A stretch of DNA of 64,000 nucleotides from Kalaharituber pfeilii (taxonomy: Eukaryota > Ascomycota > Pezizomycetes > Pezizales > Pezizaceae). A model generated the notes under the pieces. The model was not told the origin of the DNA and ran no database searches. It worked only from the letters and a program-made list of their open reading frames with translations. Below are positions 22,148 through 32,147 of this stretch, in pieces (the stretch's first letter is position 1; every line of letters starts with the position of its first letter). The position numbers were made by a program, and so were the translations under genes. The stretch spans positions 124,001-188,000 of the forward strand of contig WHUZ01000028.1 in NCBI GenBank assembly GCA_015179045.1, given 5' to 3'.

Positions 22148-22729
22148 CCCTTGCCCCCCCGCCCCTCCTTTCTCACTGCCTTTGCTGCCTCTTCAACCTC
22201 ATCATCCACCACAGCTTGCTTTTGGAGGAAGCACGCACTATCCTCCTCAGGCTCTCGAGGAGTTTGCAGGTCTTTTTCGTAGGTGGTCTGTCCCTCAAGG
22301 CTTCGGTACCACCCCTGCTGCTCTGGTGCCTTCTTCTTTGCCACGTCCAGTAATGTATCCTCTGCTTTCCCCCAGTCCACTCCTCTTCTCATTGCAGTTT
22401 CGAACTTTCTGGTATGCCAGCTTCCCCATATTGCTGCGTGGTCCCCGCATACCCCACTTTGGCTCCTTGCTCTGCCACTCCGCCTCCCCGTAATGCCATA
22501 TCAGGTCCAAAACGCTCTCTTTCACTACTCCCTGAACTTCTCTAGCCCAGGTTGTAGTTCCTTTCTCTGACCCGAGTTGCTAACCTTCCATTCCCTCTAT
22601 AACCGTCCTCCCGCGTGGGTCGGTTGCCCTATCCGGCATGGAATGATGGGCATTGAAGTCCCCCAGTACCACTGTGCAAGGGGGCTGTCCCCCATTACCT
22701 CTCAGCCTTGCCCATCTCTCAATCCAGTA

Positions 22730-22794
22730 CCTCGCCATAGCCTGTCACTGGCTGTCAGGCGGCACACGAGTAATGATATAAAAAAAAAAAAAAA
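22730..22794 (+). mobile_element. Tail-B insertion in LINE 2
   Basis: CCTCGCCATAGCCTGTCACT ... GGCGGCACACGAGTAATGAT plus A run. An imperfect direct repeat, TCTCAATCCAG (left) versus TCTCCATCCAG (right), flanks it. Confidence 0.7.
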
Positions 22795-22945
22795 TCTCCA
22801 TCCAGCTTTCCAGGACCTCCGCGTTTGTGTCTTCGTGTGCGTACACCCCACCAGCCCTGCCCGTGCCCTCGGCCTCGCACCACACCCAGCCTTTGGTTTC
22901 TTCAACCACTCGCCATGCTCGGGCTCCCTGTCTTATTGGATAACC

Positions 22946-23461
22946 TGTCATAGTGGATCAACCTTGCCAACCCGAACCAATTGGGCCAATGGAGACTATT
23001 ATGATATTTTGTCATGGATAAACTCACCGGTCCCGAACTTAGTCAACATAACATGGTCGACGGTATCTCACTGCTCTACTTTTCAGCCTCACAGGTGGCA
23101 CGCGAGTAATGATATAAAAAAAAAAAATCAATGCAGCTTTACTTGTCGCACAGTTAATCGTATGAAAGTCCCATTTTGAATGTTTTTGCCGCACATATGC
23201 TTGGATTGTGAGATGACTTCGTTGATTATATTTGGTCAGCGCTGAGATATCTAAGCCCTGATGGTTTGATTGCATTGGTCATACTCAGAACTTTGCTGTT
23301 CTAGAGTAGCTATACTACGTTATTGATGCAACATCTGGATGATGTTGAACTATTGAATTCATTTTTCGTTTGTTGGTTGCTCCAAACCGCAAGGGCCCCT
23401 TTGTTAACCAAGTTCACCGGCCAACAGTTTTGCCAAGCTGCGTGCTCCGCAGAAGTTCCCT
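22946..23461. other. Spacer with one tail-B insertion
   Basis: No coding frame I can support. A tail-B copy at about 23085-23127 (GGTGGCACGCGAGTAATGAT plus A run) is the only recognisable element. Confidence 0.4.
23085..23127 (+). mobile_element. Tail-B short insertion
   Basis: CAGGTGGCACGCGAGTAATG, ATAT and 12 A. Target duplication not seen. Confidence 0.65.
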
Positions 23462-23474
23462 CAGCTACGTTCCT

Positions 23475-24909
23475 TTTTCTTTTTTTTTTTTTTTTTATTT
23501 CACGTAACCCCGCTTGCAGCTGTTCGCCATGGCAGGGTCCCTGGACCGAAGTTCTTCTGGCCCGGAGACAGGCACCTGTGCAACTACATACAAAATCGTC
23601 CCCTGTAAAAACACACAACGATACTATGACTTCGGTGATGTGGAGGAACACAAAGCGAAAGCCCAATCCCCCAAGAGAACAATTAAGCACGAATACTCAA
23701 ATATCCCCCCAGAGAATCAAGCAGTCATATCCATCTCCTCCACATCCCTCCCCTTCCCCTTTCCGTCCACCTTTGTCATTCTGTCCCAGTCATACAAGCA
23801 CGAGTGGTACCATTTGCCTGATAACCGTACCTTCGCTGGTGTTTGACTATCTGATTCTACCTCCCCCTCCAGGTAGATAACAATCGAGCTAGTCTTCTTT
23901 CCCTCCCTCCTTTCTTTTCTCACCAACCATCTTGCCGCAACAATCTTCCCCATCCATGGGTTCGCCTTTTCCATCCACTCTCTTACTTTCCCAAGTTTCT
24001 TCGTCACCGCTATGCCATGCACCACAACTGCCCGGCCAGATTGCGGGAGCCTTTCTTTCTGGGATGTTCTTGCTTTCGGAGATGATGTTGGAGGCTTCTT
24101 GTTCTGCTTGGGAGGGTTGGTACTGGACCCCCTTGCTGCGTTTTTGGATTGAGAAGCGGTGGACCTTGTTCGGTTTTTCGGTGGTGCTGCTGGAGGTGGG
24201 TTGGTTTTTTGTGCTAGGGGTGTATTTGGTGGAATGCTTTGAGAGACGATTGCTGCATATGACAGCGGAGGTATTGTCTCTGGCTCGGTCTGTGTTTCCC
24301 CTTCCTTTTGCCTATAACTTCGCTGTGTGGCAGCATAGTTCTTGCAACGTTCCCCTTTCGCTGCTGCTGCGAGTAAATCTATGCGCTGGTGTGCGTGTCC
24401 GAGATAGCCTAGGAACAAGTCTGTTGGCTCGAAGTTTGGGCTTTTCATAAGGTCTTCTATACATTTCTGGATATGAATAATGATATCTCCCACTGCCTCA
24501 AGCATACAAGTCATATTAACTCCACCAAGTTTTTCAATGATTGACTGGAGCAGTGGGGCCTCGAGACGAGTACTTCTGGCAAGTGTTGTCTTGGCACCTG
24601 AAGATGTGTTTTTCGGTGCCGGGCTGCCCAATGCCGCGAATCGATTGGTTCGGTCCATGGTGGAAGTGCCAAGAAGTCAGGGGTAGTAGTGTGCTTGTCA
24701 ACGGAGCAGGGAGCTGAAATCTCCTCAAAACTTAACCCCCAAGGGAAACTTGAGGAGTTGGGTTTTTTGGAATAAAAGTTAGATCTAAAGACTCAGCGCA
24801 CTGAGAGCTTTCGATCTATGTATGTTTCGCTGGGGGGGACGCTGTGGTTGCGGAGTGGCTTCCGAGTGCTCGTCCTGTCGAAGTGGTTGTCGCTGACCTG
24901 AAACGCCTG
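23475..24909 (-). mobile_element. ORF1-only LINE element, copy 1 (complete, about 1.43 kb)
   Basis: Flanked by the 13-bp duplication CAGCTACGTTCCT (23462-23474 and 24910-24922), so this is one complete insertion. On the minus strand it has a 5' UTR with two strong stem-loops (CTCAGTGCGCTGAG near 24795; CTCCTCAA/TTGAGGAG near 24750), one intact ORF, a 3' UTR with the tail-A end and poly(A). There is no endonuclease or reverse transcriptase. It must have been moved by a partner LINE, most likely one with a tail-A 3' end like LINE 1. Copy 2 (52956-54369) has nearly the same length and ends. Confidence 0.9.
23717..24658 (-). CDS. ORF1p-like protein of the ORF1-only LINE (313 aa)
   Basis: Complete frame from ATG (MDRTNRFAALGSPAPKNTSS) to stop. 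Residues about 30-115 form a helical domain with LLQSIIEKLGGVNMTCMLEA. A Ser/Pro/Thr/Lys-rich, probably disordered linker spans about 120-205. The C-terminal domain from AVVVHGIAVTKKLGKVREWM to LEGEVESDSQTPAKVRLSGK has the pattern of the RRM-like fold of Tad-type ORF1 proteins. No zinc knuckle follows. The product would bind its own RNA. Intact, and the same gene is broken in copies 2 and 3. It is mobile-element coding, not host. Confidence 0.8.
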   Translation of the reverse strand: MDRTNRFAALGSPAPKNTSSGAKTTLARSTRLEAPLLQSIIEKLGGVNMTCMLEAVGDIIIHIQKCIEDLMKSPNFEPTDLFLGYLGHAHQRIDLLAAAAKGERCKNYAATQRSYRQKEGETQTEPETIPPLSYAAIVSQSIPPNTPLAQKTNPPPAAPPKNRTRSTASQSKNAARGSSTNPPKQNKKPPTSSPKARTSQKERLPQSGRAVVVHGIAVTKKLGKVREWMEKANPWMGKIVAARWLVRKERREGKKTSSIVIYLEGEVESDSQTPAKVRLSGKWYHSCLYDWDRMTKVDGKGKGRDVEEMDMTA

Positions 24910-24922
24910 CAGCTACGTTCCT

Positions 24923-25551
24923 GAATCCTGTTTGTTTATCGCACATCAACACAAAACACTCCTTTCTGTCTTGGAACTCCAAAAATGAAGCCACAATAAT
25001 TGAAATCTATCGATCCCTTCTAAGGCAAAGTCAAATCAATTTTCACCTTTATACGTTCCCGGCCAACACTTGCACCAGTTGCAAAGCAGCGTAAAATCTA
25101 TGCAGATCAGACCCACACGCCACAAGGTTCCAGATGGCCCAGGCCGTCAGGCCGTTCAAGCAATTCAGTGGCAGGAGGGCTGGTTACCAGGCTATTCAGG
25201 GGCCACCTTCAGGTAATCATATATGGACACGGATTTAATATAAACCTTTTTATATCTTCAAATATCTATCTAGATTCTTTTTTATTGAGCATCGCTTTTT
25301 GCAGGTATTCAGGTAAGTAATTTTTTTTAGTATCGCTTGACTATATACTAATTTCTTATTAGTACTGCAGGGAAACAGACATTCCAACCACTGGTACTGG
25401 TGATGATGATTCCTTCAGTAATCTTCACTCTCCATAGTGCAGTTCAAGTTTTGATCTTGCATTGACGATACCCTGCAGTCAAATCTGATGCCGAAATCAA
25501 GTTTTCTGGAATTTGGGTTACAAAAATCTAGATGGTGGACAAGGTTGGATT
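24923..25551. other. Spacer with a GGCC-rich fragment
   Basis: Around 25135-25215 there are CCAGGCC/CAGGCTATTCAGG motifs like the subterminal arrays of the hAT MITE at 9598. Otherwise nothing recognisable. Confidence 0.35.
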
Positions 25552-25563
25552 TGACAGTATGGT

Positions 25564-25662
25564 TTTTTTTTGTTTTTTTTAATTTCACGTGACCCCGCTT
25601 GTAGCTGTTCGCCATGGCAGGGCCCCTGGGTCTGAACTCTCAAAGCCCGGAGGCAGGCTTGA
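25564..25662 (-). mobile_element. Tail-A insertion upstream of the Argonaute gene
   Basis: Poly(T) with one G, then AATTTCACGTGACCCCGCTT ... AAAGCCCGGAGGCAGGCTT, flanked by the 12-bp repeat TGACAGTATGGT (25552-25563 and 25663-25674). It lies about 0.5 kb upstream of the Argonaute ATG. Confidence 0.85.
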
Positions 25663-25872
25663 TGACAGTATGGTGAAGATGTGCATGGCAATGGAAAGTG
25701 ATACTGGCGGTGTAAAATCAGCAAGCAAAATCCTAAACATTAGAGAATGAGGTATACGTAGAAGTTAGAGTACGTTCTGTATATAACTACTGTATAATTT
25801 AACTCACACTGCAGCCTGAATGGTCTGAACCGGCCTGAAACATTCAGGCCGCGTGGACTCGGCGCGGGCGGA

Positions 25873-25990
25873 CCTCATGGCCAGCCCGTTGGGAAAGGGT
25901 ATGGCCTGGCTGGCCCGTTGGGAAAGGGTATGACCTGGCCTGGCCGGCCCGTTTGGAAAGGGTATGGCCTGGCTGGCCCGTTGGGAACAC
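25873..25990. repeat. GGCC-rich tandem repeat in the Argonaute upstream region
   Basis: Four imperfect units of about 29-34 bp, each with GGCCCGTTGGGAAAGGGTAT and a variable GGCCTGGC joint. It begins about 300 bp and ends about 184 bp before the ATG. The flank (25805-25850) carries GGTCTGAACCGGCCTGAA-type motifs of the hAT MITE, so the array may derive from that element. Confidence 0.8.
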
Positions 25991-26173
25991 TGCTTTTTAA
26001 ACCCATACTCTCCCACCCTATTTTGTCTCTCACTTTCTTCCATCACACTTTTCTCATCCACTCAGAGCATATACCATCCATAACCTCGACCCCGCCCAAC
26101 TTCACATTTACACAGCACAACACCACATCCTCACCGTAATCTACTAAACTCTTTGATCAGCAAGCAATCCAAA
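25991..26173 (+). promoter_or_regulatory. Probable core promoter and leader of the Argonaute gene
   Basis: A TTTTTAAA element at about 25993-26000, then a long C/T-rich stretch (26005-26100) of the type common before highly expressed fungal genes. The CCAAAATGCC context marks the start at 26174. Confidence 0.4.
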
Positions 26174-28819
26174 ATGCCTCCAAAAATGGTTCAAGATCCG
26201 GAACTTAGCAAGCTTGCCCACGAAGCGGGCAAGTTGACGCTAGTAAACTTCGTCAAACGCCCTGGGTACGGAACCACGGGAAGAAGCATTGACATTTATG
26301 CAAACTCTTATGAGGTTATTAATTTTCCCACAAGTACTGTCATCCAATACGATGTCCAAATTGGAAACGCTGCAACCAGTCGTGGTGCCATCAGGAAAGT
26401 TTGGCAATCAAGACAACTGAAGGAAAAGATTGGTCTCAACAATTGGAATTCTGTGTTGTTTGATGGTAATAAACTTGCTTGGAGTAGCAAGCCGTTGCCC
26501 TTTGGCAATGAGTTGAACTTCGAGGTAGATTTGGCTCAGGAAAATGGCAGCAGGCGTCCGGATGTCATCCGTGTCTTCATTAAGAGGACAACTCAGATTG
26601 TTCTTGAACCGGTCAGACAATGGATCGCAGGAAGGACACATGCCACAAGTGATGTCCAGGAAGGACTTACATTCATGAATCATCTTATATCCCAGTCGCT
26701 TCGGCTTGACCCTGATAATGTTTGTTTGAAACGAAGTTTTTTCAGACATAATGCAGAGTCATATTCACTAGATGGCGGCCTTGTGGTGAAGAAAGGCCTC
26801 TTCATGAGCGTCCGTGGTGGACACAACAAACTTACCATCAACGTGGACGTAGCGACCGCAGTGTTTTGGCCTTCCGGCAAACTTCTGCAGCTAATGCAAA
26901 AGTATCTTAGGCAACAGGGCGATGAAGCTTCATTCACAAGCTGGATGGCTAACCAGCTCAAAGTTAATGAGAAAAGATTCTTGAATGAACTCAAAAGGTT
27001 TAGGAGGATTTCCTTCTATACTACTCATACTGCACCCCAGAGGCCTGCCAGAGAGCAAAAACATTACATAATTGATGGGTTCACAGAACAAGGAGCCAAT
27101 AATACCTTTTTCCTGAGAAGGATAACTAAGGCAGATGGTTCAGTTACTGAGAAGAAAGTCTCTGTGGCCAATTTCTTCTCAGAAACCTACAAAATCAGAC
27201 TTCAATATCCAAATCTTCCTTGTGTTAAGACGAAGGGAAATAGGGAGGTTCCATTGGAACTCTGTCACGTTAGCGATACGGACAACCGTTGTCTTTTCAA
27301 GCTGGATGACAGACAGACATCATCCATGATCAAGATTAATGCAACGAGGCCTGCAGAGCGCCGGCGAGCTATTGGGAACAATGTGGATGCGTGTAAATGG
27401 GGGCAAGACCCTGTTCTTCAGGCCTATGGTATGGAAATTCAGCCTACTATGATGAAGGTCAAAGCACGCATTCTCCCTGCACCAGAATTGATGTTTGGAG
27501 CAGGCGGTCAAATTAAGAGCGTGCCAGGAAATATGGCTGCTTCAGGGCAATGGAATCTCCAAGGCAAACAGTTCGCCAAAACAAGCACCTTGAAGAGTTT
27601 TGGATGCTTAATCTTCGCAAACCAACAGCAATGCCCTCTTGAGGCAGCGAAAAGGTTCATACGCTCATTAATGAACTCCTACAGCCAGCACGGAGGTGTC
27701 ATCGAGAACAACAATCCCATTGTCCAATACGTAACTCCATCCAAATCCAATATCCAAAAGTCTATTCGGGAGTTCTGGACTCAAGTTGGGAATCAAATGA
27801 AGATGAGGCCCCAAATCCTCTTCTTCATCATCCCTTTTAAGACGTCGATGCCCTACAATGAAATTAAACACTTTTGTGAAACTGAGCTTGGCTGCGTTTC
27901 TCAATGTGTCCTTGTTGCACATGTTCTCAAGTGCGCGCCTCAATACTTGTCAAATGTGTGCATGAAACTGAACGCCAAAATTGGAGGCACAACTTGTTAC
28001 TTGAACCAGGCCAACAACCCACTTCAGGGCCGTGGGTATAACTTAATGATTGGAGCAGACGTTTCCCATGCGGCCCCCGGCTCCGAAAAGCCATCTTTTG
28101 CTTCAATGGTGGGCAGTACCGATTTGCACGGAACCAGATATTCGGGAATTGTTGGGACAAATGGTATCCGTCAAGAAATGATCTCTGAGGACAATATGAA
28201 GAATTTCTTAACAACAATGATTTTCAATTTCAAAAAAAATACCAACTTCCTGCCTAATCGGATTTTTTATTTCAGGGATGGTGTTTCTGAACAGCAATAT
28301 CACCATGTGCTAGAGGAGGAAGTTAAGATAATGAAGAAGATCTGTAAAGGTCTTAATGCAACCTGGGCCCCAAAATTCACTGTCACGGTATGTTCAAAAC
28401 GCCACCATCATAGATTTTTCCCAGGAAACCCTCGCGATGGGGATAAAAACGGGAATGTCCTGCCCGGTACGATAATCGAAAAGGATGTGACAGACCCTGC
28501 CGAGTATGATTTTTACCTGAATTCGCACAAGGCTATTCAAGGTACTGCTCGCCCAACTCATTACTACGTCATCATGGATGAGACTGGCATCCCAGTCGAT
28601 GACTTTCAGGCAATTTGTAACAATATGTGTTACACATATATAAGGTCGACAACAGCAGTTTCAATGATACCGCCGGTGTACTACGCGCATCTGGCTTCGC
28701 TGCGTGGTCGATGCCACGAGAGCACCCAGTCGATTACGCCTCCAGCAACTAGCGTCAGTGAAGGAGTTACCATTAGACCATTGCATGACAAGATCAAAGA
28801 TGCGATGTGGTATGTCTGA
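26174..28819 (+). CDS. Argonaute (QDE-2/AGO-like), intact and intronless, 881 aa
   Basis: Argonautes hold a small RNA and silence matching transcripts, in fungi against transposons and viruses (quelling). The frame is open from the ATG at 26174 (MPPKMVQDPELSKLAHEAGK); the longer frame from 26153 would need a TTG start. Domains, numbered from this ATG: N-terminal about 15-150; linker 1 about 185-240 (LFMSVRGGHNKLTINVDVAT); PAZ about 250-375 with FFSETYKIRLQYPNLPCVKT; MID about 420-545; PIWI about 550-845. The slicer tetrad is complete: D629 in GADVSH, E668 in GIRQEM, D702 in FRDGVSE and H796 in PTHYYVIMDE. The end is DAMWYV, near the usual aromatic-rich C-terminus. No intron interrupts 2.6 kb although neighbouring genes have short introns, so a retrocopy origin is possible; the TE-packed flanks fit. 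Base use shows no RIP-type decay. Confidence 0.95.
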   Translation: MPPKMVQDPELSKLAHEAGKLTLVNFVKRPGYGTTGRSIDIYANSYEVINFPTSTVIQYDVQIGNAATSRGAIRKVWQSRQLKEKIGLNNWNSVLFDGNKLAWSSKPLPFGNELNFEVDLAQENGSRRPDVIRVFIKRTTQIVLEPVRQWIAGRTHATSDVQEGLTFMNHLISQSLRLDPDNVCLKRSFFRHNAESYSLDGGLVVKKGLFMSVRGGHNKLTINVDVATAVFWPSGKLLQLMQKYLRQQGDEASFTSWMANQLKVNEKRFLNELKRFRRISFYTTHTAPQRPAREQKHYIIDGFTEQGANNTFFLRRITKADGSVTEKKVSVANFFSETYKIRLQYPNLPCVKTKGNREVPLELCHVSDTDNRCLFKLDDRQTSSMIKINATRPAERRRAIGNNVDACKWGQDPVLQAYGMEIQPTMMKVKARILPAPELMFGAGGQIKSVPGNMAASGQWNLQGKQFAKTSTLKSFGCLIFANQQQCPLEAAKRFIRSLMNSYSQHGGVIENNNPIVQYVTPSKSNIQKSIREFWTQVGNQMKMRPQILFFIIPFKTSMPYNEIKHFCETELGCVSQCVLVAHVLKCAPQYLSNVCMKLNAKIGGTTCYLNQANNPLQGRGYNLMIGADVSHAAPGSEKPSFASMVGSTDLHGTRYSGIVGTNGIRQEMISEDNMKNFLTTMIFNFKKNTNFLPNRIFYFRDGVSEQQYHHVLEEEVKIMKKICKGLNATWAPKFTVTVCSKRHHHRFFPGNPRDGDKNGNVLPGTIIEKDVTDPAEYDFYLNSHKAIQGTARPTHYYVIMDETGIPVDDFQAICNNMCYTYIRSTTAVSMIPPVYYAHLASLRGRCHESTQSITPPATSVSEGVTIRPLHDKIKDAMWYV

Positions 28820-29525
28820 AGCTGTCGTTTATTCTCATTGATAATTGGTTGCATGAACATGGTCTTTCAAAAGCACACTTCGTCCCTCTTGCTTTCTGTT
28901 TTTCTCTATTCCGTTTTTCTCTCTTTCCTTCCCTTTTTCTCTATTCCGTTTTTCTCTCTTTCCTTCTCTTTTTCTGTGTTTCTCTTCAGACGGGCATGAA
29001 ATCTTGGGTCTTTGTGCGGTTTTGAATCTATGTAAAGTCTTTATTTGTTAATGTCGAGTCATAGGAAGGTTCAGGTTTATAGTAAAGTTAGAATAAATAA
29101 ACTGAGAGGTAGCACCAGAGTTCACTATACAAGTTGATTTCATGGAATTATTAATTGTATAAGCCAAAATCAAAGAGTCTTCTCCTCCTAGGTCTCTGGA
29201 AAGTGAAATAAATAAGATAGAATGACAAAAACGATTCCTTTGGCTCCTTCTTTTCGTAGCATTCTTAGAGATTCCTAATTTCTTATTGTAGTTCCTATGA
29301 TTAGGGTTGCGTATGTGAGGCTGCGACTCCAGCAGATCAGCCTCTGTCTACCCTGGATTATTGAATGGAATTTAATGGCTGTTGATATAGGTACAGGAGA
29401 TTTCAAGCCCAGGTCAATATGTGCTGCACCAGATGCGGGCGATAGTTGATAATATAAGATGATATCCTGCCATTGGAAGAGGAACAGGGGGATGGATATC
29501 GAGAAATTAATGGTCCCTATGATTA
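28820..29525. other. 3' flank of the Argonaute gene
   Basis: A C/T-rich stretch at 28890-28988 holds a direct duplication of about 40 bp built around TTTTTCTCTATTCCG. GAATAAATAAA at 29092-29102 could be the polyadenylation signal. No gene seen in the rest. Confidence 0.45.
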
Positions 29526-30004
29526 TGTTCCGGGCCACTCATTTCGGAAGACTTGTCCATTACTGGCCCGGGCCACCCATTACTGGCCTGGGCAGTTCAT
29601 TTCGTGACACTCGCTTGAGCCGCTTGAGCGCTCGCTTGAGCTCTCGCTTATCATTACTGGCCTGAGGCTGGCGGTTCATTTCGTGATGCTCGCTTAACAT
29701 CGTGATCAAAGCGCTTGTACAAAGATCAAAGCACTTAGATAGTGAGAAGATTCTATTGCTATGGACTATTTTGTATAATTCATTTGATATTGTTTATTTT
29801 TTCAAGTATTTAAAGCTCAGTTCAAGGACCTGAGGTACGTAGCTACTCTAACATTCACAAGCATCCGGTACAGTACCTTACATAGCTTTCACTCCTATGC
29901 TACGTTACTACCGACCCTGGCCCCTGGACATTGTGATAATTACTACAATAAGTAATTCTTTCTTTATCTCTCACTATTACTCTCTGCTACTGCCATTACT
30001 CTCG

Positions 30005-30285
30005 CCTGCTATCGCTGCCTGCTATCGCTGCCTGCTATCGCTGCCTGCTATCGCTCCCTGCCATCAATCGCTCTCTGCTATCACTCTCTGCTATCGCTCG
30101 CTGCTATCACTGCCTGCTATCGCTCCCTGCCATCAGTCGCTCTCTGCTATCACTCTCTGCTATCGCTCGCTGCTATCACTCTCTGCTATTGCTCACTGCC
30201 ATCGCTCACTGCCATCACTCACTGCCATCGCTCACTGCCACTGCTCGCTGCCACTGCTCGCTGCTATCGCTTACTGCTATTACTA
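30005..30285. repeat. CTGCTATCGCT-type short tandem repeat
   Basis: About 28 units of 9-10 bp (CTGCTATCGC, CTGCCATCAC, CTCTCTGCTATCAC) end just before the integrase ATG at 30293. It sits in what should be the 5' leader of the gene. Confidence 0.85.
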
Positions 30286-30292
30286 TTTTACT

Positions 30293-32147
30293 ATGGCAGG
30301 CACAGCAAACGATATTGAGAATATTGTCGCTTTTTCGCCAGAGCTCCGGCAAGAATTTCAACTTTATATCCAAGCTCAACATCATACCAACCGATACCGT
30401 ATTGACCCTACCAGACTACGTACAATTACTGTAGACGATTTGTACTGAATCCAGAGCTACATGCCTCAAATAATGAGGAACATCATGCTCGCATTTTAGC
30501 TAGGGTATTACAGATCAAGTTGTTTTTTTATTCATAATAATAATAGATGAATAGAGTTATAGAATCGGTGAAAATGGAATTCTCTTACGTCGGGCACAAC
30601 CTCCACAACATCCTAATGAAAGAGAAGTAATTTCGGAAGAGCATGTATTTGATGTTATTCAAGAAGTTCATTGCAGACTCGCTCATCCAGGAAAGAACAA
30701 GACATATCATAAAGTTAAAGACCGCTATTATGGTATTAATAAAGATGAGGTATGAACCATTAGTAATTTTCTAAATATAAAGCTTTAATTAATACTATAA
30801 TAGGTTATATGGATGGTCCGGCGTTGTAAAATATGCACTTTGAATAGACCATCTTCTACACGCCCTCCATTACAGCCGATTGTTGTCAATCAAACCTTTG
30901 AGCGGGTTCAAATAGACCTAATTGACATGTCAAATATACCAGACGGCGAATATAAATGGATCTTACATATGAAAGACCACTATAGCAAGTACTCTATTAT
31001 TCGAGCATTAAAGACAAAGCAAGCAGAAGGGGTAGCTAGAGAATTGCTTGTCTGGATTCAATACTTAGGACCACCTACTATTATCCAATGTGATAATGGT
31101 AATGAGTTTAGGGGGCCTGTACGACAGGTAAGTACTTTTATAGATTTATAAAGTTGAGTATAAGAATATTACTAAAATTTAATTTATTAGTTACTCCAAC
31201 AATATAGTATTAAATTAATTAATGGAGCTCCTCGTGCTCCACAAACCCAAGGCCTTGTAGAACAAGGTAATTCTGTGGTTCAACGAAAACTACAAGCCTT
31301 AATGCAAGAGCGAGGAACACAAGCATGGTCTACACTATTGACAGATATTACTATGGCAATCAATGCCCAATGTCATGAAGTACTTCGACGTTCTCCTTAC
31401 GAAGTTGTATTTAATCGACGTATAGGTCAACTACCAGCCTCACGAGAATCTAGAGACAATACGAATACCCAATTCTCTTCAAATGACCCTCATGATGAGT
31501 CTAGTAGTAGTTCTGAAGATGAACTCAATCTACCATCTCCAGCAACACTATTACATGAGTCATTTGAAGATTCTCAATTTCGACAGGAGCAGCGTGTGAT
31601 TGATAATATGCTACAAAAGCAACATAGCCAAATGATGCAGGCAGTTCAGCAGCAAACAGAGCAAAATCGGGCTCATATGGCTACTCGCTATAACAATCGT
31701 GTATCTGCTGACACCTTTGATATTGGAGAGCTAGTTACAGTCAAAATTCATCAACTGGACCGAACCCCAATTAATAATCGACGTCTTTTTGGTCTTGTGA
31801 TCCATAAGATTTATGGAGATCGATATAAACTTCAAACTCGCTATGGTATTATAAATCGCTACTATTCAGCGAAATACCTTGCTAAAGTCTCACCTGAACT
31901 TCAAGTATTAGAATCTTTTCCAGCTAACACGGCACTGCCATCTATTTCCTTACGTGAAGCAGCTCGCCAGGAGCTAGGTTCAGATTTTAATATAGTACCT
32001 TTAGGAAAATGTTCATGTACAGGGTTATGTGATACTCAGCGATGTGGATGTGTTCGCAAGAATAGAGTATGTTCTATTTATTGTCATGGTGAGCAGTCTC
32101 AGAGTCACTGCCTTAATAATCAGATTTCATCATCAACTAATAATTAG
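30293..32147 (+). CDS. Gypsy-like integrase/transposase with CXC domain (Ginger type), spliced, one frameshift
   Basis: Starts MAGTANDIENIVAFSPELRQ. Exons join across introns at about 30509-30549, 30750-30803 (54 nt) and 31128-31190 (63 nt), all GT..AG. An H2C2 zinc-binding region (HCRLAH ... CKIC) precedes the integrase core with D in QIDLIDM, D in QCDNGNEF and E in QGLVEQGN, about 34 residues after the second D. A C-terminal chromatin-like part follows (ELVTVKIHQLDRTPINNRRL). The protein ends with a cysteine cluster C-x-C-x4-C-x4-C-x-C near 32008-32085, like the CXC domain of tesmin/TSO1 proteins. One frameshift is needed near 30436, where the first exon leaves frame at DDLY. No gag, protease or reverse transcriptase is near, so it is a DNA-transposon integrase rather than a retroelement remnant. 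Whether the frameshift is real decides if it works. Confidence 0.8.

Larger units (their letters stand above)
18381..22945 (-). mobile_element. LINE 2: degraded Tad-type LINE with many nested insertions
   Basis: Read on the minus strand it keeps parts of the endonuclease (GVYAHEDTNAEVLESWME near 22840, GDFNAHH near 22650), the linker, reverse transcriptase (LARKGGAVWVMEDVKGGFGN near 21270, GSPLSPVAFLIYMAP near 20580, FVDD near 20408), RNase H (near 18720-19350) and the C-terminal zone. The frame is broken repeatedly. Inserted into it are an LTR-like block (18801-19181), tail-B copies (19995-20051, 20437-20492, 22127-22147, 22730-22794), a tail-A copy (20218-20316) and another LTR-like block (20592-21089). 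The 3' end is missing: it stops at the poly(A) of the neighbouring element. Confidence 0.85.

Noticed and set aside
26153..26173. Upstream extension of the Argonaute frame
   Set aside because: It would start at TTG; the ATG at 26174 has a better context and fits the family's N-terminus.
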